From positions 310,001 to 374,000 of the forward strand of contig NZ_CP029693.1 of the NCBI RefSeq assembly GCF_003228315.1: a stretch of 64,000 nucleotides of DNA, in the 5' to 3' direction. This DNA is from Pseudomonas putida. GTDB taxonomy: Bacteria > Pseudomonadota > Gammaproteobacteria > Pseudomonadales > Pseudomonadaceae. The notes beneath the pieces are model-generated. The model had not been told where the DNA came from. It ran no database searches and was given only the letters and a program-made list of their open reading frames with translations. The position numbers were made by a program, and so were the translations under genes. Positions 19,101-29,416 of this stretch are shown piece by piece. Every line of letters starts with the position of its first letter. Position 1 is the first letter of the stretch.

Positions 19101-19207
19101 AATCCGGGTTTTATTCCGGATTCCGGATTTTGGCTTGGTGATTCAAGTCATTGATAAATAACGACTAAAAATGATTTTTCGACGACCTTTTCAGAGCATT
19201 CCGGATT
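19101..19207. promoter_or_regulatory. Divergent intergenic region with repeated TCCGGA-centred palindromes
   Basis: The 289-base gap between the LuxE-like gene and the iron ADH contains AATCCGG at 19101, the tandem TTCCGGA-TTCCGGATT at 19114-19129 and another TTCCGGATT at 19199-19207. Such clustered inverted words are typical of repressor operators; the local TetR protein (20986-21654) is one candidate binder. The rest of the gap is AT-richer than the genes, and I could not fix a -35/-10 pair with confidence. Confidence 0.4.
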
Positions 19208-19317
19208 CGTCGTGCAGACGTGTTTTTCAGGCGAAAACAGGCAGTTTGCTGACATACACTCGACCGGGAACACGCTGAAAAAACTCAGCGCAACACACCT
19301 GTTCTCGTGAGGTTTGC

Positions 19318-20469
19318 ATGTTGAAAATGGTATTTCGGACCACGCCATCAATGATCATTGAACGCGGTGCCGCGACCCGTCTCGGTGAGCACGTTCGCGC
19401 CATGAATTGCAGGTCGGTGCTGGTGGTGACCGATGCCGGGGTTATTGCGGCAGGGCTGCTGGAAGCGGTACTTGCCGGGCTTGAGGAGCAAGGGCTCGAC
19501 GTCAGGGTTTTTTCCGAGGTTCAGGCCGATCCTCCGGAGTCCGTCATCCTGGCGGCCGTGAATGCGGCGAAAGCCTGTGACGCCGACTGCGTGGTGGGCC
19601 TGGGCGGTGGCAGTTCGCTGGATGCCGCCAAGCTGGCCGCGCTGCTGGCGCGCAGTGGCGAGACCCTGGATCAGGTGTATGGCATCAACCGGACTCAAGG
19701 CCCGCGCCTGCCATTGATTCTGGTGCCGACCACCGCAGGGACGGGTTCGGAGGTAACGTCGGTTTCGGTGGTGACGACAGGGGCGGGCGAGAAGAACGTG
19801 GTGTATTCGCCCATGTTGTTGCCCGACCTGGCCGTGCTGGACGCGCAATTGACCCTCGGTTTACCCGCGCACGTGACGGCTGCCACCGGTATCGATGCGA
19901 TGGTCCATGCCGTCGAGGCCTACACCACCAAAAACCTCAAGAACCCGATTTCCGATTGCCTGGCACGCGAGGCCCTGCGCCTGTTGTCCGGCAGCCTGTT
20001 CAAGGCCTGCCTGGATGGCGCCGACCTGCAAGCGCGGGAGAACATGTTGCTCGGTGCCTGCCTGGCGGGGATGGCGTTCGCCAACGCGCCGGTGGCCGCG
20101 GTGCATGCCTTGGCCTATCCCCTGGGTGCGCGCTTCCATATCCCCCACGGCCTGTCCAACGCCCTGGTGCTGGGTCCGGTGATGCGCTTCAATCTTGAGG
20201 CCGTGGCGCCGCTGTATGCCGAACTGGCCGACATTGTCCTGCCTGGCATCCAGGGCACTCCTGTGGAAAAAGCCTCGGCCCTGGCCAATTACCTCGGCAC
20301 CCTGGCCGGTGAGTTGGGGCTGGCGACCCGTCTGCGTGACCTGGGCATCGTCGAATCCGACATCGAAGCGCTGGCCATCGATGGGATGAAACAACAGCGC
20401 CTGCTCGGCAATAACCCCCGGGAGCTGACCCTGGCCGATGTGCGCTCGATCTACCGGGAGATTCTATGA
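19318..20469 (+). CDS. Iron-containing alcohol dehydrogenase
   Basis: 383-residue group III alcohol dehydrogenase. The NAD-binding GGGSSLDAAKLAALLA lies near residues 98-113, TTAGTGSEVTSVSVV near 140, and the metal ligands are in TGIDAMVHAVEAYT (Asp/His) and HALAYPLGARFHIPHGLSNALV near 262-283. It oxidises an alcohol or reduces an aldehyde with NAD(H). It is divergent from the LuxC/E block and overlaps the thioesterase gene by ATGA, so the aldehyde/acid/CoA chemistry is probably shared. ATG 19318 is preceded by GTGAGG. Confidence 0.92.
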   Translation: MLKMVFRTTPSMIIERGAATRLGEHVRAMNCRSVLVVTDAGVIAAGLLEAVLAGLEEQGLDVRVFSEVQADPPESVILAAVNAAKACDADCVVGLGGGSSLDAAKLAALLARSGETLDQVYGINRTQGPRLPLILVPTTAGTGSEVTSVSVVTTGAGEKNVVYSPMLLPDLAVLDAQLTLGLPAHVTAATGIDAMVHAVEAYTTKNLKNPISDCLAREALRLLSGSLFKACLDGADLQARENMLLGACLAGMAFANAPVAAVHALAYPLGARFHIPHGLSNALVLGPVMRFNLEAVAPLYAELADIVLPGIQGTPVEKASALANYLGTLAGELGLATRLRDLGIVESDIEALAIDGMKQQRLLGNNPRELTLADVRSIYREIL

Positions 20470-20903
20470 GCAGCAAACCGCAGCGCCCGAGCCGGGACGC
20501 GTTTCGCTACTTCACCCAAGTGCCGACGCGCTTTGGTGACAATGACGCCTTCGGGCACGTGAACAACGTGGTCTATTACTCGTACTGCGAGTCGGCGATC
20601 ACCGCGTTCCTGGTCGAGCAGGGGACCCTGGACATTGCCAGCAGCCCGGTGATCGGGTTGATTGTCAACTCCGGTTGCAGCTACTTTTCGCCCATCGTCT
20701 TCCCCGACGTGATCACGGTCGCCATGAAAATTTCCCGGCTGGGCAACAGCAGCGCACGGTACGAGCTGGCACTGTTTCGCAACGACGAACACGAAGCGGC
20801 CGCGATGGCCCATGTGGTTTATGTGTACGTCGACCGGGCCAGCAATAGCTCGGTGCCCATCCCGCCCACCGTTCGCCGCGCACTGGCGAGCCTCGCTGAC
20901 TAA
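20466..20903 (+). CDS. Hotdog-fold acyl-CoA thioesterase (YbgC / 4HBT type)
   Basis: 145-residue hotdog thioesterase; the catalytic segment VPTRFGDNDAFGHVNNVVYYSYCES near residues 18-42 carries the Asp and HVNN typical of 4-hydroxybenzoyl-CoA thioesterase-like enzymes. It hydrolyses an acyl-CoA to acid and CoA. The ATGA overlap with the iron ADH implies coupled translation. With a LuxE-like acid activator across the promoter, it could supply the free acid that LuxE uses, much as LuxD does in lux operons, or relieve CoA trapping; this is inference. Confidence 0.85.
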   Translation: MSSKPQRPSRDAFRYFTQVPTRFGDNDAFGHVNNVVYYSYCESAITAFLVEQGTLDIASSPVIGLIVNSGCSYFSPIVFPDVITVAMKISRLGNSSARYELALFRNDEHEAAAMAHVVYVYVDRASNSSVPIPPTVRRALASLAD

Positions 20904-20985
20904 GCGGCAGTCCTGGGTCATACTCCGGCGTGCTGCCCGGCCCATCCACAATGACAACGGGCAGCCATCCGGGGGAATGCTCAGC

Positions 20986-21654
20986 ATGATCAAAGCGAAC
21001 CGTGACAAGAACGGCGTGCACGTCGAAGTGCCCGCCGAGCCTCGCAAGGCGCCACGCCAGGCGCGCTCGGTCGCGTTGGTCACGGCCGTCAAGCAAACCG
21101 CGCTGAAGATCATCGACAGCGAAGGCCGCGAAGCCTTGAGTGCGGTGCGCCTGGCCGAAGACTCGGGCGTGGCGATCAGCTCGATCTACGAGTACTTCCC
21201 GACGATGGAAGCGCTGATCGCGGCGATCTTCGATGACTACCGCACGCAAGCCCATGCCGAACTGTTCGCCAGCATCATTGCCTTGCCGCCTGACACCACG
21301 CTTTACGAGGGGATCTTGTTGGCCTTGCGCGTGGTGCTGGCCAGCCACTACAAGAAAACCCTGCTCGATCCGCAGTTCAGCGTGCGTTCCACCCACTATG
21401 ACGAGCTGGTACGGCTGGATGTGGTCAAGGCCAAGCAACTGTGGCCCGCCACGGCAAGCTCAGCGCTGATGCAGCGCTTCGCCAGCGAAATCACGGTGAA
21501 GAACCGGGACAAAGCCGAGTTTCTGGTGTACCAGACCCTGTCGGCGATCACCCGGGCGCTGCTGCTGGAAAAACCGGCCTACCTGACTGATGCGGACACC
21601 CCGAAAATGATGGCGCGGATGCTCCACGCGATGTTGACGGATGCCAGTGACTGA
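20986..21654 (+). CDS. TetR-family transcriptional regulator
   Basis: 222-residue TetR-type regulator. The N-terminal helix-turn-helix LSAVRLAEDSGVAISSIYEYFPTMEALI lies near residues 46-73; the C-terminal part is the variable ligand domain. Start ATG 20986 sits 9 bases after GGGGGA; an ATG at 20977 is too close to that site. It lies 82 bases after the thioesterase on the same strand and is the likely repressor of the LuxE-LuxC block and/or the iron ADH operon, which share an intergenic region with repeated CCGG-centred palindromes. Confidence 0.87.
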   Translation: MIKANRDKNGVHVEVPAEPRKAPRQARSVALVTAVKQTALKIIDSEGREALSAVRLAEDSGVAISSIYEYFPTMEALIAAIFDDYRTQAHAELFASIIALPPDTTLYEGILLALRVVLASHYKKTLLDPQFSVRSTHYDELVRLDVVKAKQLWPATASSALMQRFASEITVKNRDKAEFLVYQTLSAITRALLLEKPAYLTDADTPKMMARMLHAMLTDASD

Positions 21655-21736
21655 GCGCTGAACACTGCTTCGCCAGAGAACGTTCAGCGAGATGCCCGGG
21701 GCGCTTGGGTGCCCCGGGTGTCGATTTGGCCGGTCG

Positions 21737-22588
21737 TTACTTTTCCCACTCGGCCTTGGGGATCAGCAGGCCGTGGTTGCCGTTGTAGGCGGCGCGCTCG
21801 GGTTGTTTCCAGCCCTCCAGCAGCGACTCGTCGAGGCGGTAGATTTCCACCCCCAGGGGGCGGCAGACCTTCAGCGGATCCTCGGCATCCGGACCCCACA
21901 TCGGCAGCGACAGGTCACCGCCCGGGCACGTGGAGAGCGCACACAGCAGATCGATTTCGGCGAAGAACTCCAGGTAGTCACCCTGTTTCGCCGGGCAGGC
22001 TTTCATGAAGTACATGTCGTCGTGATTGAGGCCGGTGCACTGGAAGATGTTCAACACGTCGTGCACGTCGAACTCGGTCAGGCCATGGGGCAGCACGGCA
22101 CGCGTCAGGTTCGAGTGGCAGTGGTGGTGGAAGTCCTCGCCGGTGAGCATCTTGTTCACGTAAGGGTCGCACCGGGTACCCAGCAAGTCGTGCAGACGAC
22201 CACCGTGTTCGTCGATGCCGTAGCCCGCCAGGCTGTCGTCGGTGATGGTGACCATCGGCCTGAGGAAAGGCAGGTTCGACCACAGGCGGTCGTAGGTGGT
22301 GACGTGGGCGCCTTGAAGTTGGCGAGTACGGGATGCCCACATGCGTTCACGGGGGTCGTTGGCGCTCCATACGTTGAAGTCCCCGACCTGCGGGCCGACC
22401 GGTGTGGTCACGCGAAACACATGGCCTGCCGGCACTTTCCAGGCGCGGCCGGTGCGGATCGGCACTTCGAATTGCTCGATCAGGGTGCGGCCATCTTTTG
22501 ACTCGCGCACGCGGTCATAGAAGGTTTTGTCGACCTGCAAGGCGGCGCCTTTGCTGACTTGGTAGGCCGCTGGATAGTCTTTGTACAT
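21737..22588 (-). CDS. DUF1989 / urea-carboxylase-associated family protein
   Basis: 283-residue protein with the DUF1989 core: GRAWKVPAGHVFRVTTPVGPQVGDFNVW near 49-76, conserved HHHCHSNLTRAVLP near 154, and DVLNIFQCTGL. The family often accompanies urea or guanidine degradation but here it is the last gene of an operon with a GntR regulator and an amino-acid-type ABC importer, so it probably processes the imported nitrogen compound. The several conserved His and Cys residues suggest a metal site. No reaction can be assigned from sequence. Confidence 0.85.
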   Translation of the reverse strand: MYKDYPAAYQVSKGAALQVDKTFYDRVRESKDGRTLIEQFEVPIRTGRAWKVPAGHVFRVTTPVGPQVGDFNVWSANDPRERMWASRTRQLQGAHVTTYDRLWSNLPFLRPMVTITDDSLAGYGIDEHGGRLHDLLGTRCDPYVNKMLTGEDFHHHCHSNLTRAVLPHGLTEFDVHDVLNIFQCTGLNHDDMYFMKACPAKQGDYLEFFAEIDLLCALSTCPGGDLSLPMWGPDAEDPLKVCRPLGVEIYRLDESLLEGWKQPERAAYNGNHGLLIPKAEWEK

Positions 22589-22602
22589 GGGGGATCCTCT
22601 TC

Positions 22603-23285
22603 TCAGTGTTTTGGGATGCTGCTCAGAATGTCCAGCAGCACCAGTTCGGAGTCGTTGAGGTAGCTGCTCATGGCTTCCTCGGCCTCTTTCTTGCGACCGT
22701 CACCCAGCAGATCGTGGATATGCCGGTCGCGTTCGAGCCAGGGTTTCTGGAAGGTTTCCTCGCTGGGCGCGTTGGAAAACACCAGGCGCATCTGGGCAGC
22801 CACGTGGGTGAAGAATTCGTCGAACAGCGGGCTGCGCAACAGGCCGACGATGTGCTGGTGAAAGCGCAGGCTGTGGGTGCCGAAGGCTTGCCAGTTCTCG
22901 CGATCCTGGGCCAGTTGCGCGGCCTCGATGGCTTCGAGCATTCGGTCGGACTGGTATTCGCGCAGCGGCTTGCTGGCGGCAATCGCCTGCAATTCGAGGG
23001 TGCGGCGGACCTTGAAGATATCGCGCACGTCGTCGATACCCATCCTGCGCACCATCACGCCCTTGTTGCGCACGTAGCTGGTCAAGCCTTCACGACCCAG
23101 CTGGTGCAAGGCTTCGCGCACGGTATTGCGCGAGGCGTTGTAGGCATTGACCAGTTCGCTTTCCACCAGCGGCATGCCCGGCAGCAGGCGCCCGCCAATG
23201 ATGTCTTCGCGCAGTTCGATGGCCACCTGATCGACCAGCGACAGGCTTTTTTCCTTGGGTTGACTCAACGTAGTGCCCCCTCGGC

Positions 23286-23289
<4 letters not shown>
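22603..23289 (-). CDS. GntR-family regulator, FCD (FadR C-terminal) type
   Basis: 228 residues: winged helix [31 protein letters not shown] near residues 41-71, followed by an all-helical FCD ligand domain with the metal-binding Asp/His pattern ([10 protein letters not shown]). The longest reading starts at GTG 23289, overlapping the ABC gene stop as GTGA; an alternative TTG 24 bases further in (MSQPKEK) has a better GAGGGGG ribosome site. It is sandwiched in the operon it probably controls. The palindrome GGATTGTTCAACAATCC upstream of the operon fits this class of regulator. Confidence 0.88.
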
Positions 23290-24794
<1,505 letters not shown>

Positions 24795-24877
24795 GTACTT
24801 ACTCCGCGTTACTGTGATTTTTCCGCGCAGCGGAAAGAACCCATTGATTCACTACCGGGTGCGCCCGGTGCCGGGCG

Positions 24878-25732
24878 TCAGGGTGTGGTGATGCCCAGCG
24901 CCGTGTTGATTTCCTGGGCATTGGGTTCATCCAGGTTGTAGCGGGCGAGCAGTTCGCCGTAGCTGCCGTTCTGTTTGATCTGGTCGAGCGCGGTGGTCAG
25001 TTCTTCCCGTAGCGCCTGGTTGCCCCTGCGCAGCGCCAGCCCGATGACCACGGGATAGATCAGCTCGCTGGAGCTGATAACGGTTTTGCCCTGGAGTTTT
25101 TCCACGGTGATTTTCGCGACGGCGGGGTCTTCCATCTGCACATCCACGGCCTGGGCCAACAGGGCCTGTGCCACTTCGGGCGAAGTCGGGAATTCACGCG
25201 ACTGGATCGGCGGTTTGCCGGAGGGCAGGCAATATTCGGTGGAAACCTTGTTGAGCTTGGGAATCCATGAGGCGCCCTTGATCGAGCCCACGCGCTTGCC
25301 GCAAAGGTCTTCGGGCTGCTGTGGCCTGAAGTCGCTGGCACTGAGCACCATCAACGAAGAGCCGGTCTTCAGGTAGCTGATGAAGTCCACCTGTTTGGCG
25401 CGTTCCGGGGTGACATACAGCGCCGAGGCAATCACGTCGAAACGCTGGGCATTGACGCCCATGATCAGGTTGGCAAAACGCGTGTCGAGAAAGCGCGGTT
25501 CCAGGTGCAATTGTTTGCCCATCAACTGCATGAACTCGGGGTCGAAGCCGCTGGGCTGCTTTTGTTCCAGATAGGTGTAGGGCGGATAGGTCAGGTCGGA
25601 TCCGACCGACAGTTCGCCCTGTTTGAGCGTGCCCTTGATCTCTGCCGCAGACAGCAGCGGCGTCACGCAAGCCAGGGAGATCGTCAGCGCCAGGTGGCGC
25701 ATGGTGTTTTTGCCCGTCAGACCTTTTTGCAT
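24878..25732 (-). CDS. Periplasmic amino-acid-type substrate-binding protein
   Basis: 284 residues with a signal peptide (MRHLALTISLACVTPLLSAA near 11-30) and the solute-binding fold of family 3: LSVGSDLTYPPYTYLEQKQPSGFDPEFMQLMGKQL near 41-75. The start at 25732 is supported by TGAGGAAA 6 bases upstream; the internal ATG at 25702 lacks a ribosome site. First gene of the operon that continues with the fused transporter, GntR and DUF1989. It delivers a small polar solute, probably an amino acid or guanidino/amide compound; the identity is unknown. Confidence 0.9.
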   Translation of the reverse strand: MQKGLTGKNTMRHLALTISLACVTPLLSAAEIKGTLKQGELSVGSDLTYPPYTYLEQKQPSGFDPEFMQLMGKQLHLEPRFLDTRFANLIMGVNAQRFDVIASALYVTPERAKQVDFISYLKTGSSLMVLSASDFRPQQPEDLCGKRVGSIKGASWIPKLNKVSTEYCLPSGKPPIQSREFPTSPEVAQALLAQAVDVQMEDPAVAKITVEKLQGKTVISSSELIYPVVIGLALRRGNQALREELTTALDQIKQNGSYGELLARYNLDEPNAQEINTALGITTP

Positions 25733-25769
25733 GTTCGTTTCCTCAGTTTCTGAACGCAGTCAATTGGCA

Positions 25770-25786
25770 GGATTGTTCAACAATCC
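25770..25786. promoter_or_regulatory. Candidate GntR operator (17-bp perfect palindrome)
   Basis: GGATTGTTCAACAATCC has 8-base perfect arms around a central C, 38 bases upstream of the binding-protein ATG. FCD-type GntR proteins commonly bind short palindromes of TTGT-ACAA character. Assignment to the GntR gene of this operon is inference. Confidence 0.5.
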
Positions 25787-26143
25787 AATAACTGTGAGTA
25801 TGCGGATAACGTGCCAATAGCTGGAGTGATGGTCTTTTTGAATGCTTTTTTTGTGAGGGACGCGTTTCAAGAGCAGGCGGGCGAGCCAAAACGGTGCGAT
25901 CCGTTACCGAACGCAACATCGTGGGATGCCGGAAGGTATTTGGGGCGAGGGTGAGGTTTGCTGCTGTTACCGAGGGCGCGCGATGTGCGCATGGCTTGTA
26001 GCTGATGGAAGGCAGTCGCGATTGCCTTTACCGGGAGGGCGGGGATGGAGCACTCGCTGCCATGAGCTTGTTACATTTTGCATTAATTGGTTACATTTAT
26101 AGGGTAAGCGTATTAATCCGCGTCATCCCCTCGAGTGTGCACC
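25787..26143. other. Intergenic region between the ABC operon and the LysR gene
   Basis: About 350 bases without a credible gene. It should hold the promoter of the LysR gene. The words GTTACATTT at 26070-26078 and 26090-26098 form a direct repeat 20 bases apart, 46-74 bases before the LysR ATG, and could be part of its promoter or a regulator site. I see no RNA gene or REP element here. Confidence 0.4.
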
Positions 26144-27058
26144 ATGGCCATCAACTTCGACCTCAACGACCTGCAAGCCTTTCGCGCCGTGGTCGAGCAG
26201 GGCAGCTTTCGCAAGGCCGCCGATACCGTGCGCATCTCCCAGCCGGCCCTGAGCCGGCGCATCGAAAAGCTCGAGGACGCTCTCGGTGTGAAGCTGTTCG
26301 AACGCACCACGCGCAAGGTCAGCCTGACCCAGGCCGGGCGCGGTTTCATGCCCAGTGTCGAGCGCTTGCTGGATGACCTGGACGTGGCGTTGCTGGGCAT
26401 CAGCGAAGTCGCTTCGAATCGCCTCGGCCATGTCACCGTCGCCTGCGTCCCCTCGGCGGCCTACTACTTCATGCCGAGTGTGATTGCCCGCTATCACCGC
26501 CAGTTTCCCAAGATCAAGGTCAAGGTGCTCGACTCCAGCGCCCATGAAGTGCTGAGCGCGGTGGTCAATGGCGAGGCGGATTTCGGCTTGAGCTTCATGG
26601 GCACCCTGGAGGCCGAAGTGGATTTCGAGCCGCTGGTGCAGGAAAGCTATGTGGTGGCCTGCCGGCGCGATCACCCGTTGGCCGCGCGCAGCAGCGTGAC
26701 CTGGGACGAGTTCTATCAGCAGGATTACATCTCGCTGGACAAGACGTCCGGCAACCGCTTTTTGCTGGATCAGGCCCTGACGTCCGTGGTGCCCAAGCGG
26801 CCGAGTATCTGCGAGACCCTGCATGTGACGACCATGATCGGTCTGGTAGAGGCGGGATTGGGGGTGGCGGCGGTGCCGTTGATGGCGATGCCGGCGGCGG
26901 ATCACCCGATTCTGACGCGGGTGCCGCTCACCGACCCGCAGGTGATGCGCAGCGTCGGCCTGATCAAGCGCCGGGGTCGGACCCTGACCCCGGCGGCGCT
27001 GGAACTGGAGCGCCTGGTGGTGGAGATGAAAGTTTTGCCGCCGTCGATTAGCGACTGA
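26144..27058 (+). CDS. LysR-family transcriptional regulator
   Basis: 304-residue LysR-type regulator: N-terminal winged helix FRAVVEQGSFRKAADTVRISQPALSRRIEKLEDALG near residues 12-47 and a C-terminal periplasmic-binding-like effector domain (LGHVTVACVPSAAYYFMPSVI onward). ATG 26144 is chosen over GTG 26135. Its 3' end overlaps by 11 bases the 3' end of the convergent ModA-like gene; it probably regulates the convergent binding-protein/MFS pair or itself, by analogy with LysR genes beside tricarboxylate carriers. Confidence 0.9.
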   Translation: MAINFDLNDLQAFRAVVEQGSFRKAADTVRISQPALSRRIEKLEDALGVKLFERTTRKVSLTQAGRGFMPSVERLLDDLDVALLGISEVASNRLGHVTVACVPSAAYYFMPSVIARYHRQFPKIKVKVLDSSAHEVLSAVVNGEADFGLSFMGTLEAEVDFEPLVQESYVVACRRDHPLAARSSVTWDEFYQQDYISLDKTSGNRFLLDQALTSVVPKRPSICETLHVTTMIGLVEAGLGVAAVPLMAMPAADHPILTRVPLTDPQVMRSVGLIKRRGRTLTPAALELERLVVEMKVLPPSISD

Positions 27059-27824
27059 CTGAGTCCAGGCCGGTGGCCTTCACATCCGCCTGGGCTTGCG
27101 CCGAGGCCATGTACTCGAGCAATGCCCTGGCTTCGGCCGGGTGTTGCGCGCCCACCGGAATGCCGGCGGCGAAACGGGTCACCGACTGCACGGACTCCGG
27201 TATCTTCGCCACAAAACTCACCCCCGGCACCGGCAGCAGTTCGCTGACCTGCTGAAAGCCCAGTTGATAGTCGCCGGTGGCAACCACCGAGGCCACGGGG
27301 ATTTTCGGCACCATGGTCGATTTGGCCTTGAGCGTGTCTTCTATCCCTAAGCGTTTGAACAGCTGCTGCTCGATGTAGACGCCACTGGCGCTATCGGAAT
27401 AGGCCACGGATTTGGCGTCGAGCAATGTCTTCTTCAGGCCGTCGACCGAGCTGATGTCCGGTTTCGGCGCACCTTCACGCACCACCAGGCCGATCCGCGA
27501 GTCCGCCAGTTCGACCCGCGACGCCGGGTCGACCTTGCCTTGTTTGATCAGCTCATCCAGGGCGTAGCCGACCATGATCACCACATCGGCTTGCTCGCCC
27601 CGAGCCAGGCGATTGGGGATTGCTTCCGGGGCCTTGCCCATCGATGGCCCCAAGGCAGTATCGAGAGTGTTGCCGGTGTTGGCGGCGAATTTCGGGCCGA
27701 GGACTTTGTAGGCAGCGGTGAAGCCGCCGGACGTCATCACACGGATTTCTGCGGCCTGGGCGAAGGTGCTCGCACACAGGCCGGCCAGCAGCGCCAGGGC
27801 CGTGACATTGAACAGTTTTTTCAT
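27048..27824 (-). CDS. ModA-like extracellular solute-binding protein (orphan)
   Basis: 258 residues with a clear signal peptide (MKKLFNVTALALLAGLCASTFAQA) and the molybdate-binding-like fold (EIRVMTSGGFTAAYKVLGPKF near 25-45; GEQADVVIMVGYALDELI near 76-93; VAYSDSASGVYIEQQL). No ModB/ModC permease or ATPase follows; the preceding gene of the same operon (26 bases away) is an MFS carrier. Many such orphan ModA-like proteins in Pseudomonas sit with organic-acid genes, so molybdate is not assured. Start 27824 matches the signal peptide. Confidence 0.82.
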   Translation of the reverse strand: MKKLFNVTALALLAGLCASTFAQAAEIRVMTSGGFTAAYKVLGPKFAANTGNTLDTALGPSMGKAPEAIPNRLARGEQADVVIMVGYALDELIKQGKVDPASRVELADSRIGLVVREGAPKPDISSVDGLKKTLLDAKSVAYSDSASGVYIEQQLFKRLGIEDTLKAKSTMVPKIPVASVVATGDYQLGFQQVSELLPVPGVSFVAKIPESVQSVTRFAAGIPVGAQHPAEARALLEYMASAQAQADVKATGLDSVSR

Positions 27825-27850
27825 GGACAGTTTCTCAATCAGGGCACGTT

Positions 27851-29143
27851 TCAAGACACGGCGGGTTGCAGGCGACCGCCAGCGCGGCGATAGAGGTACA
27901 GCGTCGCGCACAGGGCGCAGAGCGCGGCCACGCTCATCCAGTAGCCGGGCGCTGCCTTGTCGCCGGTGTACTGGATCAGGAACGTCGACATCGCCGGGGT
28001 GAAACCGCCAAAAATCGCGGTGGCCAGGCTATAGGCCAGGGAGAAACCGGCGACCCGCACCTCGACCGGCATGATTTCCGTCAGCGCCGGGATCATCGCG
28101 CCATTGTACAAACCGTAAATGAACGACAGCCACAGCAGCACCAGCAGCATGTGGAGGAAGCTCGGCGCCTGCACCAGCCAGGACAGGGCAGGGTAGGTTG
28201 ATACCAACGCCAGCAGGGCCATGGCGATCAGCACCGGGCGACGGCCGATGCGGTCCGACAGCGCGCCACCGATGGGCAGCCAGAAGAAGTTCGACACACC
28301 CACCAGCAAGGTCACCAGCAGCGCATCGGACGTGCTCAGGTGCAGCACGGTCTTGCCGAAGGTCGGCGCATACACGGTGATCAGGTAGAACGCGGTGGTG
28401 GTCAGGGCGACCATCAGCATGCCGGCGAACACAATGGTCCAGTTCTGCGCCAGGGTACGGAACACCTCGCCCATGCTCGGGCGATGCTTGCGGGTGGCGA
28501 ATTCTTCGGTTTCTTCCAGATTGCGGCGCAGCAGGAAGATGAACGGCACGATCATGCAGCCGACGAAAAACGGAATCCGCCAGCCCCAGTCGGCAATCAT
28601 CGACGGCGCCATCCATTGGTTCAGGGCATAACCCAGAGCGGCGGCGACAATGATCGCCACTTGCTGGCTGCCCGATTGCCAACTGGTGAAAAAGCCCTTG
28701 TGGCCGGGCGTGGCGATCTCCGAGAGATACACCGAGACACCGCCCAGTTCCGCGCCGGCCGAGAAGCCTTGCAGCAGGCGGCCGATCAGCACCAGGGCCG
28801 GGGCGAACAGGCCAATGGTTTCATAGCCGGGCACCAGCACGATCAGGATCGTGCCGCTGGCCATGATCGACAGGGTAACGATCAGGCCTTTGCGCCGACC
28901 GACGTCATCGATGTACGCACCCAGCACCACCGCGCCCAGTGGACGCATCAGGAAGCCTGCGCCGAACACGGCGAAGGTCATCATCAGCGAGGCGAACTCG
29001 CTGCTGGCGGGGAAGAACACGGCAGCGATCTGCGTGGCGTAGAAGCCGAAGAGAAAGAAATCGAACTGTTCGAGGAAGTTGCCCGAGGTGACCCGGAAAA
29101 TGGCGCTGGCCCGGGAGCGTCCGCGGGCGATTGTGGCTGTCAT
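27851..29143 (-). CDS. MFS transporter, metabolite:H+ symporter (citrate/tricarballylate-like)
   Basis: 430 residues, about 12 membrane helices, MHS-family features: [18 protein letters not shown] near 18-35, the loop [18 protein letters not shown] near 78-95, and the second-half repeat [15 protein letters not shown]. Homologues carry citrate, tricarballylate, alpha-ketoglutarate or similar acids with protons. Start 29143 follows GGAG at 9 bases. Operon with the ModA-like gene, convergent LysR: a small carboxylate uptake unit. Confidence 0.9.
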   Translation of the reverse strand: MTATIARGRSRASAIFRVTSGNFLEQFDFFLFGFYATQIAAVFFPASSEFASLMMTFAVFGAGFLMRPLGAVVLGAYIDDVGRRKGLIVTLSIMASGTILIVLVPGYETIGLFAPALVLIGRLLQGFSAGAELGGVSVYLSEIATPGHKGFFTSWQSGSQQVAIIVAAALGYALNQWMAPSMIADWGWRIPFFVGCMIVPFIFLLRRNLEETEEFATRKHRPSMGEVFRTLAQNWTIVFAGMLMVALTTTAFYLITVYAPTFGKTVLHLSTSDALLVTLLVGVSNFFWLPIGGALSDRIGRRPVLIAMALLALVSTYPALSWLVQAPSFLHMLLVLLWLSFIYGLYNGAMIPALTEIMPVEVRVAGFSLAYSLATAIFGGFTPAMSTFLIQYTGDKAAPGYWMSVAALCALCATLYLYRRAGGRLQPAVS

Positions 29144-29298
29144 AGGTAAGTACTCCACCGCTTTTATGACGTGCGCCGACGGGTTGCGGTGCACGGTTCT
29201 TATTGGGGCGGATAGTGGCGCAGAGGGATCGATATGTTAATTGCATAGTTGGCATGCATTGATGCGTGGGGCTGATCAATACATCTGTATCGAGACCC

Positions 29299-29400
29299 TG
29301 TGGGAGCGAGCCTGCTCGCGATGGTCGTGAACGATAACGCGTGCAACCAGATGCCCAGCGGCGCCTGTTGGTTTTTCGCGAGCAGGCTCGCTCCTACAGG
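29299..29400. repeat. REP doublet 2 (REPIN)
   Basis: GTGGGAGCGAGCCTGCTCGCGATGG (29300) and inverted TTCGCGAGCAGGCTCGCTCCTACAGG (29375-29400) around a ~52-base spacer that includes AACGATAACGCG. It lies in the gap between the start of the MFS gene and the end of the GGDEF gene. The remaining gap bases hold the MFS promoter; nothing else was recognised. Confidence 0.95.
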
Positions 29401-29416
29401 GGGCCGGCAGTCAACA

